Assembly (NCBI GenBank): GCA_949299435.1
Contig: CASGAK010000058.1
Location: 1-8,329, forward strand
DNA length: 8,329 nucleotides
Origin: an uncultured bacterium
GTDB taxonomy: Bacteria > Cyanobacteriota > Vampirovibrionia > Gastranaerophilales > Gastranaerophilaceae
Direction: 5' to 3'
The notes under the pieces were generated by a model that searched no databases, was not told where the DNA came from, and was given only the letters and a program-made list of their open reading frames with translations. Every line of letters starts with the position of its first letter. The first letter of the stretch is position 1. The position numbers and the translations under genes were made by a program. Positions 1 through 5,564 of the stretch are shown here, one piece after another.

Positions 1-50
1 AAAAATTGTATAATAATATTGCTATTTATATTTCGGCTAGTGTAAATCTT

Positions 51-85
51 AACAGGGGGGAATGAAAACTTCCTGTTTTTTTTTT
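51..85 (+). terminator. Rho-independent terminator on the plus strand
   Basis: AACAGG at 51-56 pairs with CCTGTT at 72-77. The stem can extend inward through two G-U pairs and one G-C pair (57-59 with 69-71), and a run of ten T follows at 76-85. The T-tract lies on the plus strand only, so the site would stop transcripts entering from the left. It faces the end of the minus-strand phage block and suggests a convergent plus-strand unit outside the window. Confidence 0.6.
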
Positions 86-105
86 GCCTTGTACTACCAA
101 AACAG

Positions 106-744
106 TTAATATCGCTGAAGTCTAACCGTAGGTGAATAATTTGCATCTATTGATATTTTTGAACGCATATTCGCTAAAGCGGAATTATACATGCTTAACC
201 AATAGGCAAATTTAACATGCTGCGGATTAGCTTTCATTCGCATACAGGTGCCATAAACTAAAATCGGCTCTGCAAAAACCTCTGGTATTAAGGAAATATC
301 ATTTTCATTTTCAAGTTCTGTTTTTTCTGTTCCATCTTCTGTTTTTACGGTGTTTGAAGTGTAATAGATCACATTTATTTGTTTATTTTCATCAAACTCC
401 GGAAGAAGAAGTTTATCATTAAACCTACTGTATGTTTTAGATGGGGCTTTTCCCATTATAAAATCTTCAGGTCTGTCAAAGTATTTATATACATGCCCGT
501 CCACTACTATGGAAGCTATTTTCCCATCTATTGTGTTGTCCAATTCCGACGTACTTGCCGGCAATTGTAGTGTGGTCTTTCTCAGTTTAAAATCCCAATT
601 GTCATAGTTACAAACTTCTGTATTTATGACATTGATTATATTTTTTATTTTTTTATGGTCATTTTTTATGAGTTCTGAGAATGAATTTACCTGTTTATAA
701 CTGAGTTCTACCAGACATTTATTCACTAAATCAAAATAATTCAT
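106..744 (-). CDS. Phage head-tail adaptor / head completion protein (P22 gp4-like)
   Basis: This 212-residue protein probably forms the ring that attaches to the portal and closes the filled capsid before tail assembly. The N-terminus (MNYFDLVNKCLVEL, followed by helical residues 20-45) and the DNWDF motif at 48-52 match the usual opening of podovirus adaptors: a helical bundle with a conserved aromatic patch. The middle (60-130) is beta-rich. The end (152-200, LIPEVFAEPILVYGTCMRMK then SMYNSALANMRSK) is the amphipathic helical pair seen in gp4/gp11-type adaptors. The start is supported by AAGGAG five bases upstream of ATG. It is the last gene of the block and follows the scaffold gene after a strong hairpin. 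The family call rests on pattern recognition; another head-tail connector class is possible. Confidence 0.6.
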   Translation of the reverse strand: MNYFDLVNKCLVELSYKQVNSFSELIKNDHKKIKNIINVINTEVCNYDNWDFKLRKTTLQLPASTSELDNTIDGKIASIVVDGHVYKYFDRPEDFIMGKAPSKTYSRFNDKLLLPEFDENKQINVIYYTSNTVKTEDGTEKTELENENDISLIPEVFAEPILVYGTCMRMKANPQHVKFAYWLSMYNSALANMRSKISIDANYSPTVRLQRY

Positions 745-762
745 ATATTCTCCTTGGTTTTA

Positions 763-808
763 TAAATCTGTCGGGCGGCAGGTTTAGAATTAACCGCCCG
801 AAGATTTA
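763..808 (-). promoter_or_regulatory. Strong intercistronic hairpin before the adaptor gene
   Basis: TAAATCT plus TCGGGCGG (763-769 and 771-778) pair with CCGCCCGA and AGATTTA (794-801 and 802-808), giving 15 base pairs with one bulged base at 770 and a 15-base loop. On the minus strand it is followed by only a short interrupted U stretch, so it is a poor terminator. It ends about ten bases before the AAGGAG of the adaptor gene. It could cause partial termination, protect the upstream mRNA or limit adaptor translation; the sequence does not say which. Confidence 0.6.
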
Positions 809-823
809 AATAATTTGCCTCAA

Positions 824-1516
824 CTAACGGATCAATCCTTTACGTAATTGTTCCATTATTGCCCGTTCATTTTTGGCAAATTCAGCACCGCTCATTTTGC
901 CGATTTGCTCACGCGTAAATACCCTCGCATTTGCATCTGCAGCATTCGCATTTTGAGCATTCGCTCTTAATTTTTGTTTTGCTGCTTCATTTTCGTCATT
1001 TTGTGATTTTGCATGAGCTTGTTTTTGCAAATATCCGTTAATTGCACTTTGTTCTAAAGCCTCAATCATTTGAGATATTCGCGAAATTTCATCTTTATCA
1101 ACAACCGTATTTGAACTTTTTAAATATTCCAAAACCTGCCCACGACCGTTTTGATTAAAGAAATCCGGATTTTCTTTGACAAAAGCCTCTATACCGGATA
1201 CGATCGTATTCACTGAGGGCTGTGCTGCACCTGCTTGTTGTTGCTTTACTATAAATTCTTGTGCCTTATTAAGAACATAGTTCATCAAATGTTGTCCTTG
1301 TACCGAATTAATGATGCCTGCTTTCATAAAATTATCGATAATTGCTATATCTCTAAGTGTTATTTGTCTTGCGGCGTCCATATAATCCGTTGTATTTCCT
1401 GCAGGAGCTGACACTGCCATATTTGCGTTCACAGGCATTGAAATCCCTTGATTCGCCAATGATTGCTGAGGTACGGCAGCAGATGAAATTTGACTTGTTG
1501 TATTATTGTTAACCAT
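824..1516 (-). CDS. Phage capsid scaffolding protein (probable)
   Basis: This 230-residue protein is predicted to guide coat-protein assembly into the procapsid and then leave or be degraded. The N-terminal 45 residues are low-complexity (Asn, Gln, Ser, Ala, Pro) and probably disordered. Residues 46-165 look helical, and 165-198 are Ala/Asn/Gln/Lys-rich. The C-terminus (FTREQIGKMSGAEFAKNERA at 200-219, ending MEQLRKGLIR) is the hallmark: a small basic helical tail of the type that binds coat protein in P22-like scaffolds. The chosen start has AAGGAGAT at 1521-1528 just upstream; an ATG ten codons earlier lies inside a hairpin and has no such site. The gene is directly downstream of the capsid gene. 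Scaffolds normally precede coat, so this order is unusual. Confidence 0.65.
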   Translation of the reverse strand: MVNNNTTSQISSAAVPQQSLANQGISMPVNANMAVSAPAGNTTDYMDAARQITLRDIAIIDNFMKAGIINSVQGQHLMNYVLNKAQEFIVKQQQAGAAQPSVNTIVSGIEAFVKENPDFFNQNGRGQVLEYLKSSNTVVDKDEISRISQMIEALEQSAINGYLQKQAHAKSQNDENEAAKQKLRANAQNANAADANARVFTREQIGKMSGAEFAKNERAIMEQLRKGLIR

Positions 1517-1542
1517 TCTTATCTCCTTGTTTTTTGGGGAAA

Positions 1543-1574
1543 GCACCCTGAAATATTATTCTATTTCGGGGTAC
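1543..1574 (-). promoter_or_regulatory. Hairpin between capsid and scaffold genes (possible attenuator)
   Basis: GCACCC (1543-1548) and GAAAT (1550-1554) pair with ATTTC (1563-1567) and GGGTAC (1569-1574), with one mismatch and an 8-base loop. In minus-strand RNA the outer arm uses one G-U pair and the stem is followed by only three U before CCCC. It lies about 14 bases upstream of the scaffold ribosome binding site. A partial terminator that makes more capsid than scaffold mRNA, or an mRNA-stabilising end, is plausible. The plus strand carries T5 after the stem but has no gene there to terminate. Confidence 0.5.
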
Positions 1575-1604
1575 TTTTTATTCAGTTTAAGAATCAAGCT
1601 CTAA

Positions 1605-2462
1605 CTATACTGATGTCGGATCTTTCACAACCATTTTAGCCAGTGCTTTTGGCTGAACAGTTTTTGCTCCATATAAGTAAAGTCCTCTAACCAAATCTGA
1701 AAAACTGTCTTGATCTCTTAAACTTTCAATTTTTGCTAATTGAGATGCAAAAGTAATTGCCTCATTAGTACCTGCAAGAATATAATACTTGCTTGACACT
1801 GATGTTAAATTTGTACTTACTAAAACGTCCATACCTGCAATTCTGCCTATTGCACCTTCTCTCAATGTTTCATCGGCTACATTATTTGCACCGATAAATT
1901 CAGTACTTTGAAGTAAATATGATTCCACTAGCGGATTAATTACTACCCAAGGACGTTTTCCTGCTTTTACAGCATTAGAATCTTTCAGTTTCATTGCAAG
2001 ATTTACAAACTGCTCATATATTGTTGATTTACTTAATTCCACCGGTGCTTCATCTGTACCTACTATGTTATTTGAATCTACATTTGCATGCATTGACAAC
2101 AAATATGAATCTTGTACTTCTTCAATTGCATTTTTTGCATTTGTCAAATGTGCTTCCATTATATCTGCATTTGATTGTACTTGGGCGACATCGTTTATTT
2201 TGAATGCAAAGAATTTTTTCTGATCTATTACCAAATCTGATGAAGTAGGTGTTAATTCATCGTATGTAATTGCACTGTCGGCTAAAGTTTCAATTGTGAC
2301 AGGTGCCGGTGTAATAATTTTTACTTTGTCGCCTTGATTTTTAATTTCTCCTTCATAATTTCTGTTGACACATTGAAGCATTACGCAATCTTTTTCCAAC
2401 ATTGTGTTAAGTTTTGCACTCCAAATTTCAGGGATAAATGCAGAATAAGAATTTTCAGCCAT
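1605..2462 (-). CDS. Phage major capsid protein (HK97 fold, P22 coat-like)
   Basis: This 285-residue protein forms the icosahedral shell. Visible landmarks are an N-terminal segment with FIPEIWSAKL (9-18), GDKVKIITPAP (44-54), and a charged beta segment (65-92, ITYDEL to QKKFFAFKINDV) like the extended loop. A long helical stretch follows (97-125). RPWVVINPLVESYLLQS (170-186) matches the spine helix, GRIAGMDVLVSTNL (206-219) the axial domain, and YLYGAKTVQPKAL (262-274) the C-terminal strand. This pattern is common in capsid proteins of P22-like and many gut phages. The start is set at the ATG with AAAGGAAG seven bases upstream (2470-2477); the ATG six codons earlier sits on top of that site. 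The length is compact compared with P22 coat (about 430), meaning no large insertion domain. Confidence 0.8.
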   Translation of the reverse strand: MAENSYSAFIPEIWSAKLNTMLEKDCVMLQCVNRNYEGEIKNQGDKVKIITPAPVTIETLADSAITYDELTPTSSDLVIDQKKFFAFKINDVAQVQSNADIMEAHLTNAKNAIEEVQDSYLLSMHANVDSNNIVGTDEAPVELSKSTIYEQFVNLAMKLKDSNAVKAGKRPWVVINPLVESYLLQSTEFIGANNVADETLREGAIGRIAGMDVLVSTNLTSVSSKYYILAGTNEAITFASQLAKIESLRDQDSFSDLVRGLYLYGAKTVQPKALAKMVVKDPTSV

Positions 2463-2469
2463 TTTCGAA

Positions 2470-2477
2470 CTTCCTTT
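2470..2477 (-). promoter_or_regulatory. Ribosome binding site that fixes the capsid start
   Basis: AAAGGAAG on the minus strand lies seven bases before the ATG at 2462. The alternative ATG at 2480 would be translated through this site and has no comparable site of its own, so the shorter protein starting MAENSYS is preferred. Confidence 0.75.
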
Positions 2478-2515
2478 CATGTTTAAACTAAATTACATAT
2501 AATTAATGAACGGTG

Positions 2516-4036
2516 CTAATCGTCATTGTAAATTTCTCTAAATTGTAAGCCTATTATTACCAGGTCATTTTCAATCTCACTACCTTCTACGCAAAGCTGA
2601 ATTGAATAATTTGCTTCTGATATCTCAGCTTTTTCCATAACATCTTTATTCACAGGCCATACAGGTATTTCAGCATCATCAGGTGTCCAATGACAAGGTA
2701 AGTTATCCGAGGTTGAATCATCAGCCCATATTAAATGCTCGTAGTGGATTGAATAAACTTTTTCCGGATCATCAGCTACCTCGCCATCATAGTCTTTATA
2801 TACAGTGAAATTAAAGTTATTATCACTTGCATCATCAAGAATGAAATAAAATTCATCTATTATTTTTCGATGAAAAGAGGAACCTAAAGCTAAAAATGGG
2901 GATTTCCACATAAATTTTATAGGCTCTCCATTAAAGGTTATACCTTGATCTTCTTTATATACTTTACCATCACTACTACCTGTAACAACACTGTCTTCGA
3001 ACAATCCAGCTGTCGTAATGTTTTGAGGAATTACACGTTTATACCAGGATTTGTTTACATAATCATTAATCCATACAGTATTATAGTAGTCATTTGAAGT
3101 ATAGGGAATAAAATACCACATCTGATTTTTATTTTCGTAATGTACGCATATTGACTCAGATATATAAGTATTATTAAATTTTTCAAATTCAGGTTTTATA
3201 TTATTTGAAATTTCTGATCCCAGTTGTATTTGATTCAATTCACCGACTTGTTCAAGTGCATAAATTCCGGTAGAAAGAAAGTACTGTTTATTTTCGACAT
3301 TAACAATACTTCTTGGAGCAACAGTCCCCTTATCTGCAAATGGTACAATTGCAAAATCATCAGCACTTGTACCCGTCAAAAGATACACTTTATTCCTTTT
3401 ATAAATTGCAAGATAATCCTTATAAGATTTTAGTCCTGTTATTTCATCGGTATCTGTATGAAAGTCACTGATATATCCAGCATCGCCTTCTGTTGTAAAG
3501 TCATTGTACGTACCTAAAGCAGAATAATAAATTGTAGACTCACTTGCTACCCAAATTCGGCTTCGATATACTGTCAATACACTGCCCGTTACAGGAAGTC
3601 CTGATGCATTTTTTAAATTACAATCTACAATTTCAAAATCATCACTGTTTTTTATATAAAACAACCCGTCACTTTCGGTTATTACAAGTACTCCGTTTAA
3701 AAAAGATACAAACCTTGGCTGTTTACCTTCCAATGTCTTATCGAGCTTCGTAAAAGCAGTAGTTTGAGGATTATAAATATAAATTTTACCTGTATCGGTT
3801 GTAATAACTAATTTTCTGTCATTTTTATATATCATCTCATGCAAACCTGTAATAGAATCTGCTTCGGGTAATTCGCATAAAAGGATATTTCCTGCTTGTT
3901 TTTTTATCCCGCGATTTTTGTAAATTTCAACATTTTCACTATCCGCCCAGCTCATTTTTTTAGTATCCAAACCTAATTCTGTCTTAGTCAAGGCTTGATT
4001 TATACCGCCGGATAAATTGTAATAAGCTGTTTCCAT
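2516..4036 (-). CDS. Phage beta-propeller virion/tail-hub protein (P22 gp10 / T7 gp12-like class)
   Basis: This 506-residue protein is probably a structural component of a short tail. The N-terminus (NLSGGINQALTKTEL at 7-21, SWADSENVEIYKNRGIKKQ at 29-47) is the typical opening of these proteins. Then come repeated beta blades, visible as VLVITESDGLFYI (116-128), RSRIWVASESTIYYSALG (158-175), GLKSYKDYLAIYKRNKVYLL (201-220), IVNVENKQYFLSTGIYAL (244-261), QMWYFIPY (305-312) and VVTGSSDGKVYKED (350-363). A C-terminal beta domain follows (about 372-506). The start has AAAGAGG seven bases upstream, and the stop codon of the preceding amidase gene lies inside that spacer, two bases before this ATG, so the two are translationally linked. 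The structural class is clear; the exact tail role is inferred. Confidence 0.7.
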   Translation of the reverse strand: METAYYNLSGGINQALTKTELGLDTKKMSWADSENVEIYKNRGIKKQAGNILLCELPEADSITGLHEMIYKNDRKLVITTDTGKIYIYNPQTTAFTKLDKTLEGKQPRFVSFLNGVLVITESDGLFYIKNSDDFEIVDCNLKNASGLPVTGSVLTVYRSRIWVASESTIYYSALGTYNDFTTEGDAGYISDFHTDTDEITGLKSYKDYLAIYKRNKVYLLTGTSADDFAIVPFADKGTVAPRSIVNVENKQYFLSTGIYALEQVGELNQIQLGSEISNNIKPEFEKFNNTYISESICVHYENKNQMWYFIPYTSNDYYNTVWINDYVNKSWYKRVIPQNITTAGLFEDSVVTGSSDGKVYKEDQGITFNGEPIKFMWKSPFLALGSSFHRKIIDEFYFILDDASDNNFNFTVYKDYDGEVADDPEKVYSIHYEHLIWADDSTSDNLPCHWTPDDAEIPVWPVNKDVMEKAEISEANYSIQLCVEGSEIENDLVIIGLQFREIYNDD

Positions 4037-4038
4037 AA

Positions 4039-4536
4039 TTAGACCTCTTTCACTTTTGACATATACCACTTAATTTTTGATCGAATAAAGCTGCCTACTT
4101 CATTTTTATCAACCCAAGGGTAAGGTGGTATATAAATAACATCTATTTTCCCTGCACTTGAAGTTTTGGGATTTTTAATACCAAATTCATAATGCGTCAT
4201 CACGTTTACTGAATTAACTGTTATTGAATATTTCAAAGCTAATTCTGCACAAAGTTTCATTGCAGCTTCAAACTGAGGTTTAGTTATCGGATATTGACCG
4301 CAATCAGCTATACTTTTAAAACCAGCCATAGCACACATTGCGACTCCAACCGATCCGGTATTTCCGCCTCCGGTATGAGGGGCATATTGTCCTTTTGTAC
4401 AATTCAGATTAGCTTCGGGAGAAAATTTTCCTTTATGCACATTCCCGTCTTTATCTATCAAAAAATGATAATAGTTTTTCTCTGCCGCATTCGGATAATA
4501 TCCTCCTGCAGTCCAATGTATTATTATTCTTTTCAT
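4039..4536 (-). CDS. N-acetylmuramoyl-L-alanine amidase, phage endolysin (Amidase_2/PGRP fold)
   Basis: This 165-residue zinc enzyme cleaves the bond between N-acetylmuramic acid and the peptide stem of peptidoglycan, releasing phage progeny by host lysis. Predicted zinc ligands are His7 (IIIHWTAGG), His115 (MTHYEFG) and Asp132 in the SAGKIDV motif; Lys130 corresponds to the catalytic lysine of T7 lysozyme. The PHTGGGNTGSVGVAMCAMAG stretch (53-72) is characteristic of phage amidases. The catalytic domain fills the whole protein. There is no signal peptide and no cell-wall-binding domain, so it would need a holin, which is not visible here. It starts 21 bases after the LuxR-type gene and ends two bases before the propeller gene. 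Its ribosome binding site is weak (AAAGA), suggesting coupling to the gene before it. Confidence 0.88.
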   Translation of the reverse strand: MKRIIIHWTAGGYYPNAAEKNYYHFLIDKDGNVHKGKFSPEANLNCTKGQYAPHTGGGNTGSVGVAMCAMAGFKSIADCGQYPITKPQFEAAMKLCAELALKYSITVNSVNVMTHYEFGIKNPKTSSAGKIDVIYIPPYPWVDKNEVGSFIRSKIKWYMSKVKEV

Positions 4537-4557
4537 AGCATTCTTTAACTTGTACCT

Positions 4558-4776
4558 TTATTTTTCAAACAATTCGGGATTTTTTATGAAAAATAATACT
4601 GCTGCATTGACTCTGTTTTTTGCATCAAGTTTCAAGATAATCCTCATTAAATGAGTTTGTACAGTTCTATCGGAAATTTGTAATTTTACACCGATTTCCT
4701 TATCTGAATAACCCTTAGCAACCAAAGTCAAAACTCTCAATTCCTTTGGCGATAAAATCATTATCTTAATTCCCAT
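4558..4776 (-). CDS. Stand-alone LuxR/GerE-type helix-turn-helix regulator in the phage block
   Basis: This 72-residue protein is almost only a GerE DNA-binding domain: LSPKELRVLTLVAKGYSDKE (8-27), IGVKLQISDRTVQTHLMRII (28-47) and KLDAKNRVNAAVLFF (49-63) match the four-helix family signature. There is no receiver or autoinducer-binding domain, so its activity would be controlled by its amount or by a partner. It opens the unit that continues into the endolysin and virion genes, 21 bases before the endolysin. An inferred role is activator of late or lysis genes, or autoregulator. An ATG five codons in (4761) is an alternative start; neither has a strong ribosome binding site. No convincing promoter stands out in 4777-4840, although the zinc-ribbon transcript ends at 4841, so one must lie there. 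Confidence 0.8.
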   Translation of the reverse strand: MGIKIMILSPKELRVLTLVAKGYSDKEIGVKLQISDRTVQTHLMRIILKLDAKNRVNAAVLFFIKNPELFEK

Positions 4777-4840
4777 ATTTCTAGGCTATTTCTAAATACT
4801 AGCGTACACAAAATTTCGTTAATTAATAATAACTCACTAC

Positions 4841-4870
4841 AAAAAAAAATGGGGGAGGTAAACTCCCCAC
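4841..4870 (-). terminator. Rho-independent terminator of the zinc-ribbon gene
   Basis: On the minus strand GGGGAG pairs with CTCCCC (4863-4868 with 4852-4857) around a five-base loop, followed by C, A and nine T (4849-4841). This is a textbook intrinsic terminator about 80 bases after the stop of the zinc-ribbon gene. It separates that gene from the LuxR-type/endolysin unit. Confidence 0.85.
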
Positions 4871-4949
4871 GCAAGAGTAAGATAATTTAAGAATATTTCC
4901 GTTTTAATAAACGAATTTTCTGTGTATCTTAGAGTTGGAGTTTTTCTTT

Positions 4950-5348
4950 TTAACCTTTGATAACCAATTTATCTGGAATTTTTAAGTCTTTATTTTCATA
5001 TTTTCCGATTTTCAATGTACTGAGATTTGATGAACAGAATTTTTTCTTGCCAAATTCCATATATCCCAAATCGTTTTTATCAACTTGAGATAAAATCAAC
5101 GGTAAATTATCCTGCTCATATAAAATTAACCGTTTAAGTTTAGTAAAGAACTTCTCTGCTTTTTGGTTTGATTTTCTGACAATAGAAATTTTATTATCAC
5201 AACTTTTTCTGGTGAGCTGAATGACTTTACTGCCACAATTCGGGCACTGTTCTAAATAATCCATACGACATTCACAAAAACCGTCTTCAGGCTTAATAAA
5301 ATACGTCCTTGTCCTGCGTAAACCTCCGCAGCAATGAATATATCCCAT
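4950..5348 (-). CDS. Cysteine-rich zinc-ribbon-like protein of unknown function
   Basis: I do not recognise this 132-residue protein. Its N-terminal 50 residues hold His5, Cys6, Cys7, Cys25, Cys27, Cys35, Cys38 and Cys50; CxC and CPNC spacing suggests one bound zinc. The middle (51-80) is basic and probably helical, consistent with nucleic-acid binding, and the C-terminal 50 residues have mixed charge. There is no membrane segment or signal peptide. The start at 5348 has GGGAGA close upstream; an in-frame ATG at 5360 with GAAGGT upstream is an equally possible start and adds four residues. It forms its own transcription unit between the zupT terminator and the terminator at 4841-4870. It could be the outermost phage gene or a host gene at the junction. 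Confidence 0.6.
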   Translation of the reverse strand: MGYIHCCGGLRRTRTYFIKPEDGFCECRMDYLEQCPNCGSKVIQLTRKSCDNKISIVRKSNQKAEKFFTKLKRLILYEQDNLPLILSQVDKNDLGYMEFGKKKFCSSNLSTLKIGKYENKDLKIPDKLVIKG

Positions 5349-5436
5349 TATTTCTCCCATTACGACTGACCTTCACTTCCCTTCTGATTTTTTTATATCA
5401 GCCGTATCTATATTTTGAGTATAACCGATTCTTTAA

Positions 5437-5442
5437 ATTATA
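5437..5442 (-). promoter_or_regulatory. Candidate -10 for the zinc-ribbon gene
   Basis: A perfect TATAAT on the minus strand lies about 90 bases upstream of the gene and directly follows the repeat structure at 5446-5491, so the repeats would occupy the -35 and upstream region. No good -35 hexamer is present at normal spacing. A second possible -10 (TATACT, 5418-5423) lies closer to the gene. Confidence 0.35.
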
Positions 5443-5445
5443 AAA

Positions 5446-5491
5446 GTCCGCAATTTCACGTAAGTAAAACTACGTAAGTAAAATTACGGAC
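5446..5491. repeat. 14-bp tandem repeat nested in an inverted repeat
   Basis: On the plus strand ACGTAAGTAAAACT (5458-5471) is followed at once by ACGTAAGTAAAATT (5472-5485) and a further ACG. The pair is enclosed by GTCCGCAATTT (5446-5456) and AAATTACGGAC (5481-5491), complementary except for one position that becomes a G-U pair in minus-strand RNA. That RNA can fold into about 10 outer and 8 inner base pairs with a four-base bulge, followed by UUUUAUAAUU. It may be a second terminator behind zupT, a regulatory binding site for the zinc-ribbon promoter, or a junction scar. Confidence 0.6.
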
Positions 5492-5512
5492 ACTAAATCT
5501 TCCAAACACACT

Positions 5513-5547
5513 AAAAAAGGCAGGTTTGAAAATCAAACCTGCCTTTT
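5513..5547 (-). terminator. Rho-independent terminator of zupT
   Basis: AAAAGGCAGGTTTGA (5515-5529) and TCAAACCTGCCTTTT (5533-5547) form a perfect 15-bp stem with a three-base loop, 18 bases after the zupT stop. On the minus strand it ends in a run of six T (5518-5513), partly within the stem. It is nearly symmetric and could also stop plus-strand transcripts. Confidence 0.9.
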
Positions 5548-5564
5548 GCAAATATTAAAAAAAA

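Larger units (their letters stand above)
106..4776 (-). mobile_element. Phage-derived virion and lysis gene block (podovirus/P22-like)
   Basis: Six consecutive minus-strand genes encode a LuxR-type regulator, an endolysin, a beta-propeller virion protein, a major capsid protein, a scaffolding-like protein and a head-tail adaptor. All are intact, closely spaced and mostly preceded by good ribosome binding sites, so nothing suggests decay. The set resembles the capsid and tail-hub module of short-tailed phages (P22 gp8, gp5, gp4 and gp10 equivalents), judged by protein character rather than by a search. No terminase, portal, integrase or holin is visible, so the element must extend left of the window or be a reduced derivative. 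The right boundary is uncertain: it lies at the start of the LuxR-type gene or beyond the zinc-ribbon gene near 5360-5510. Confidence 0.75.

Noticed and set aside
1514..1546. Longer version of the scaffold protein starting at 1546
   Set aside because: The upstream start lies in a hairpin without a ribosome binding site, whereas AAGGAGAT directly precedes the ATG at 1516.
4034..4069. Longer version of the propeller protein starting at 4069
   Set aside because: It would overlap the end of the amidase gene, and a clear AAAGAGG site precedes the ATG at 4036; the extra residues do not resemble the family N-terminus.
4533..4541. A tiny ATG-CTA-TGA minicistron overlapping the amidase start
   Set aside because: It encodes only two residues and its upstream AAAGGT is too far away; most likely chance.
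4294..4548. An 84-codon plus-strand open frame
   Set aside because: It lies wholly within the region of the amidase gene on the opposite strand, and its translation shows no recognisable domain.
5458..5488. A CRISPR array or replication iterons
   Set aside because: Only two adjacent 14-bp copies, no spacers, no cas or rep gene nearby.
5446..5491. A dif-like recombination site
   Set aside because: The arms and central spacing do not match the 11-6-11 layout or the usual dif arm sequence; the repeat is better described as a nested tandem/inverted element.
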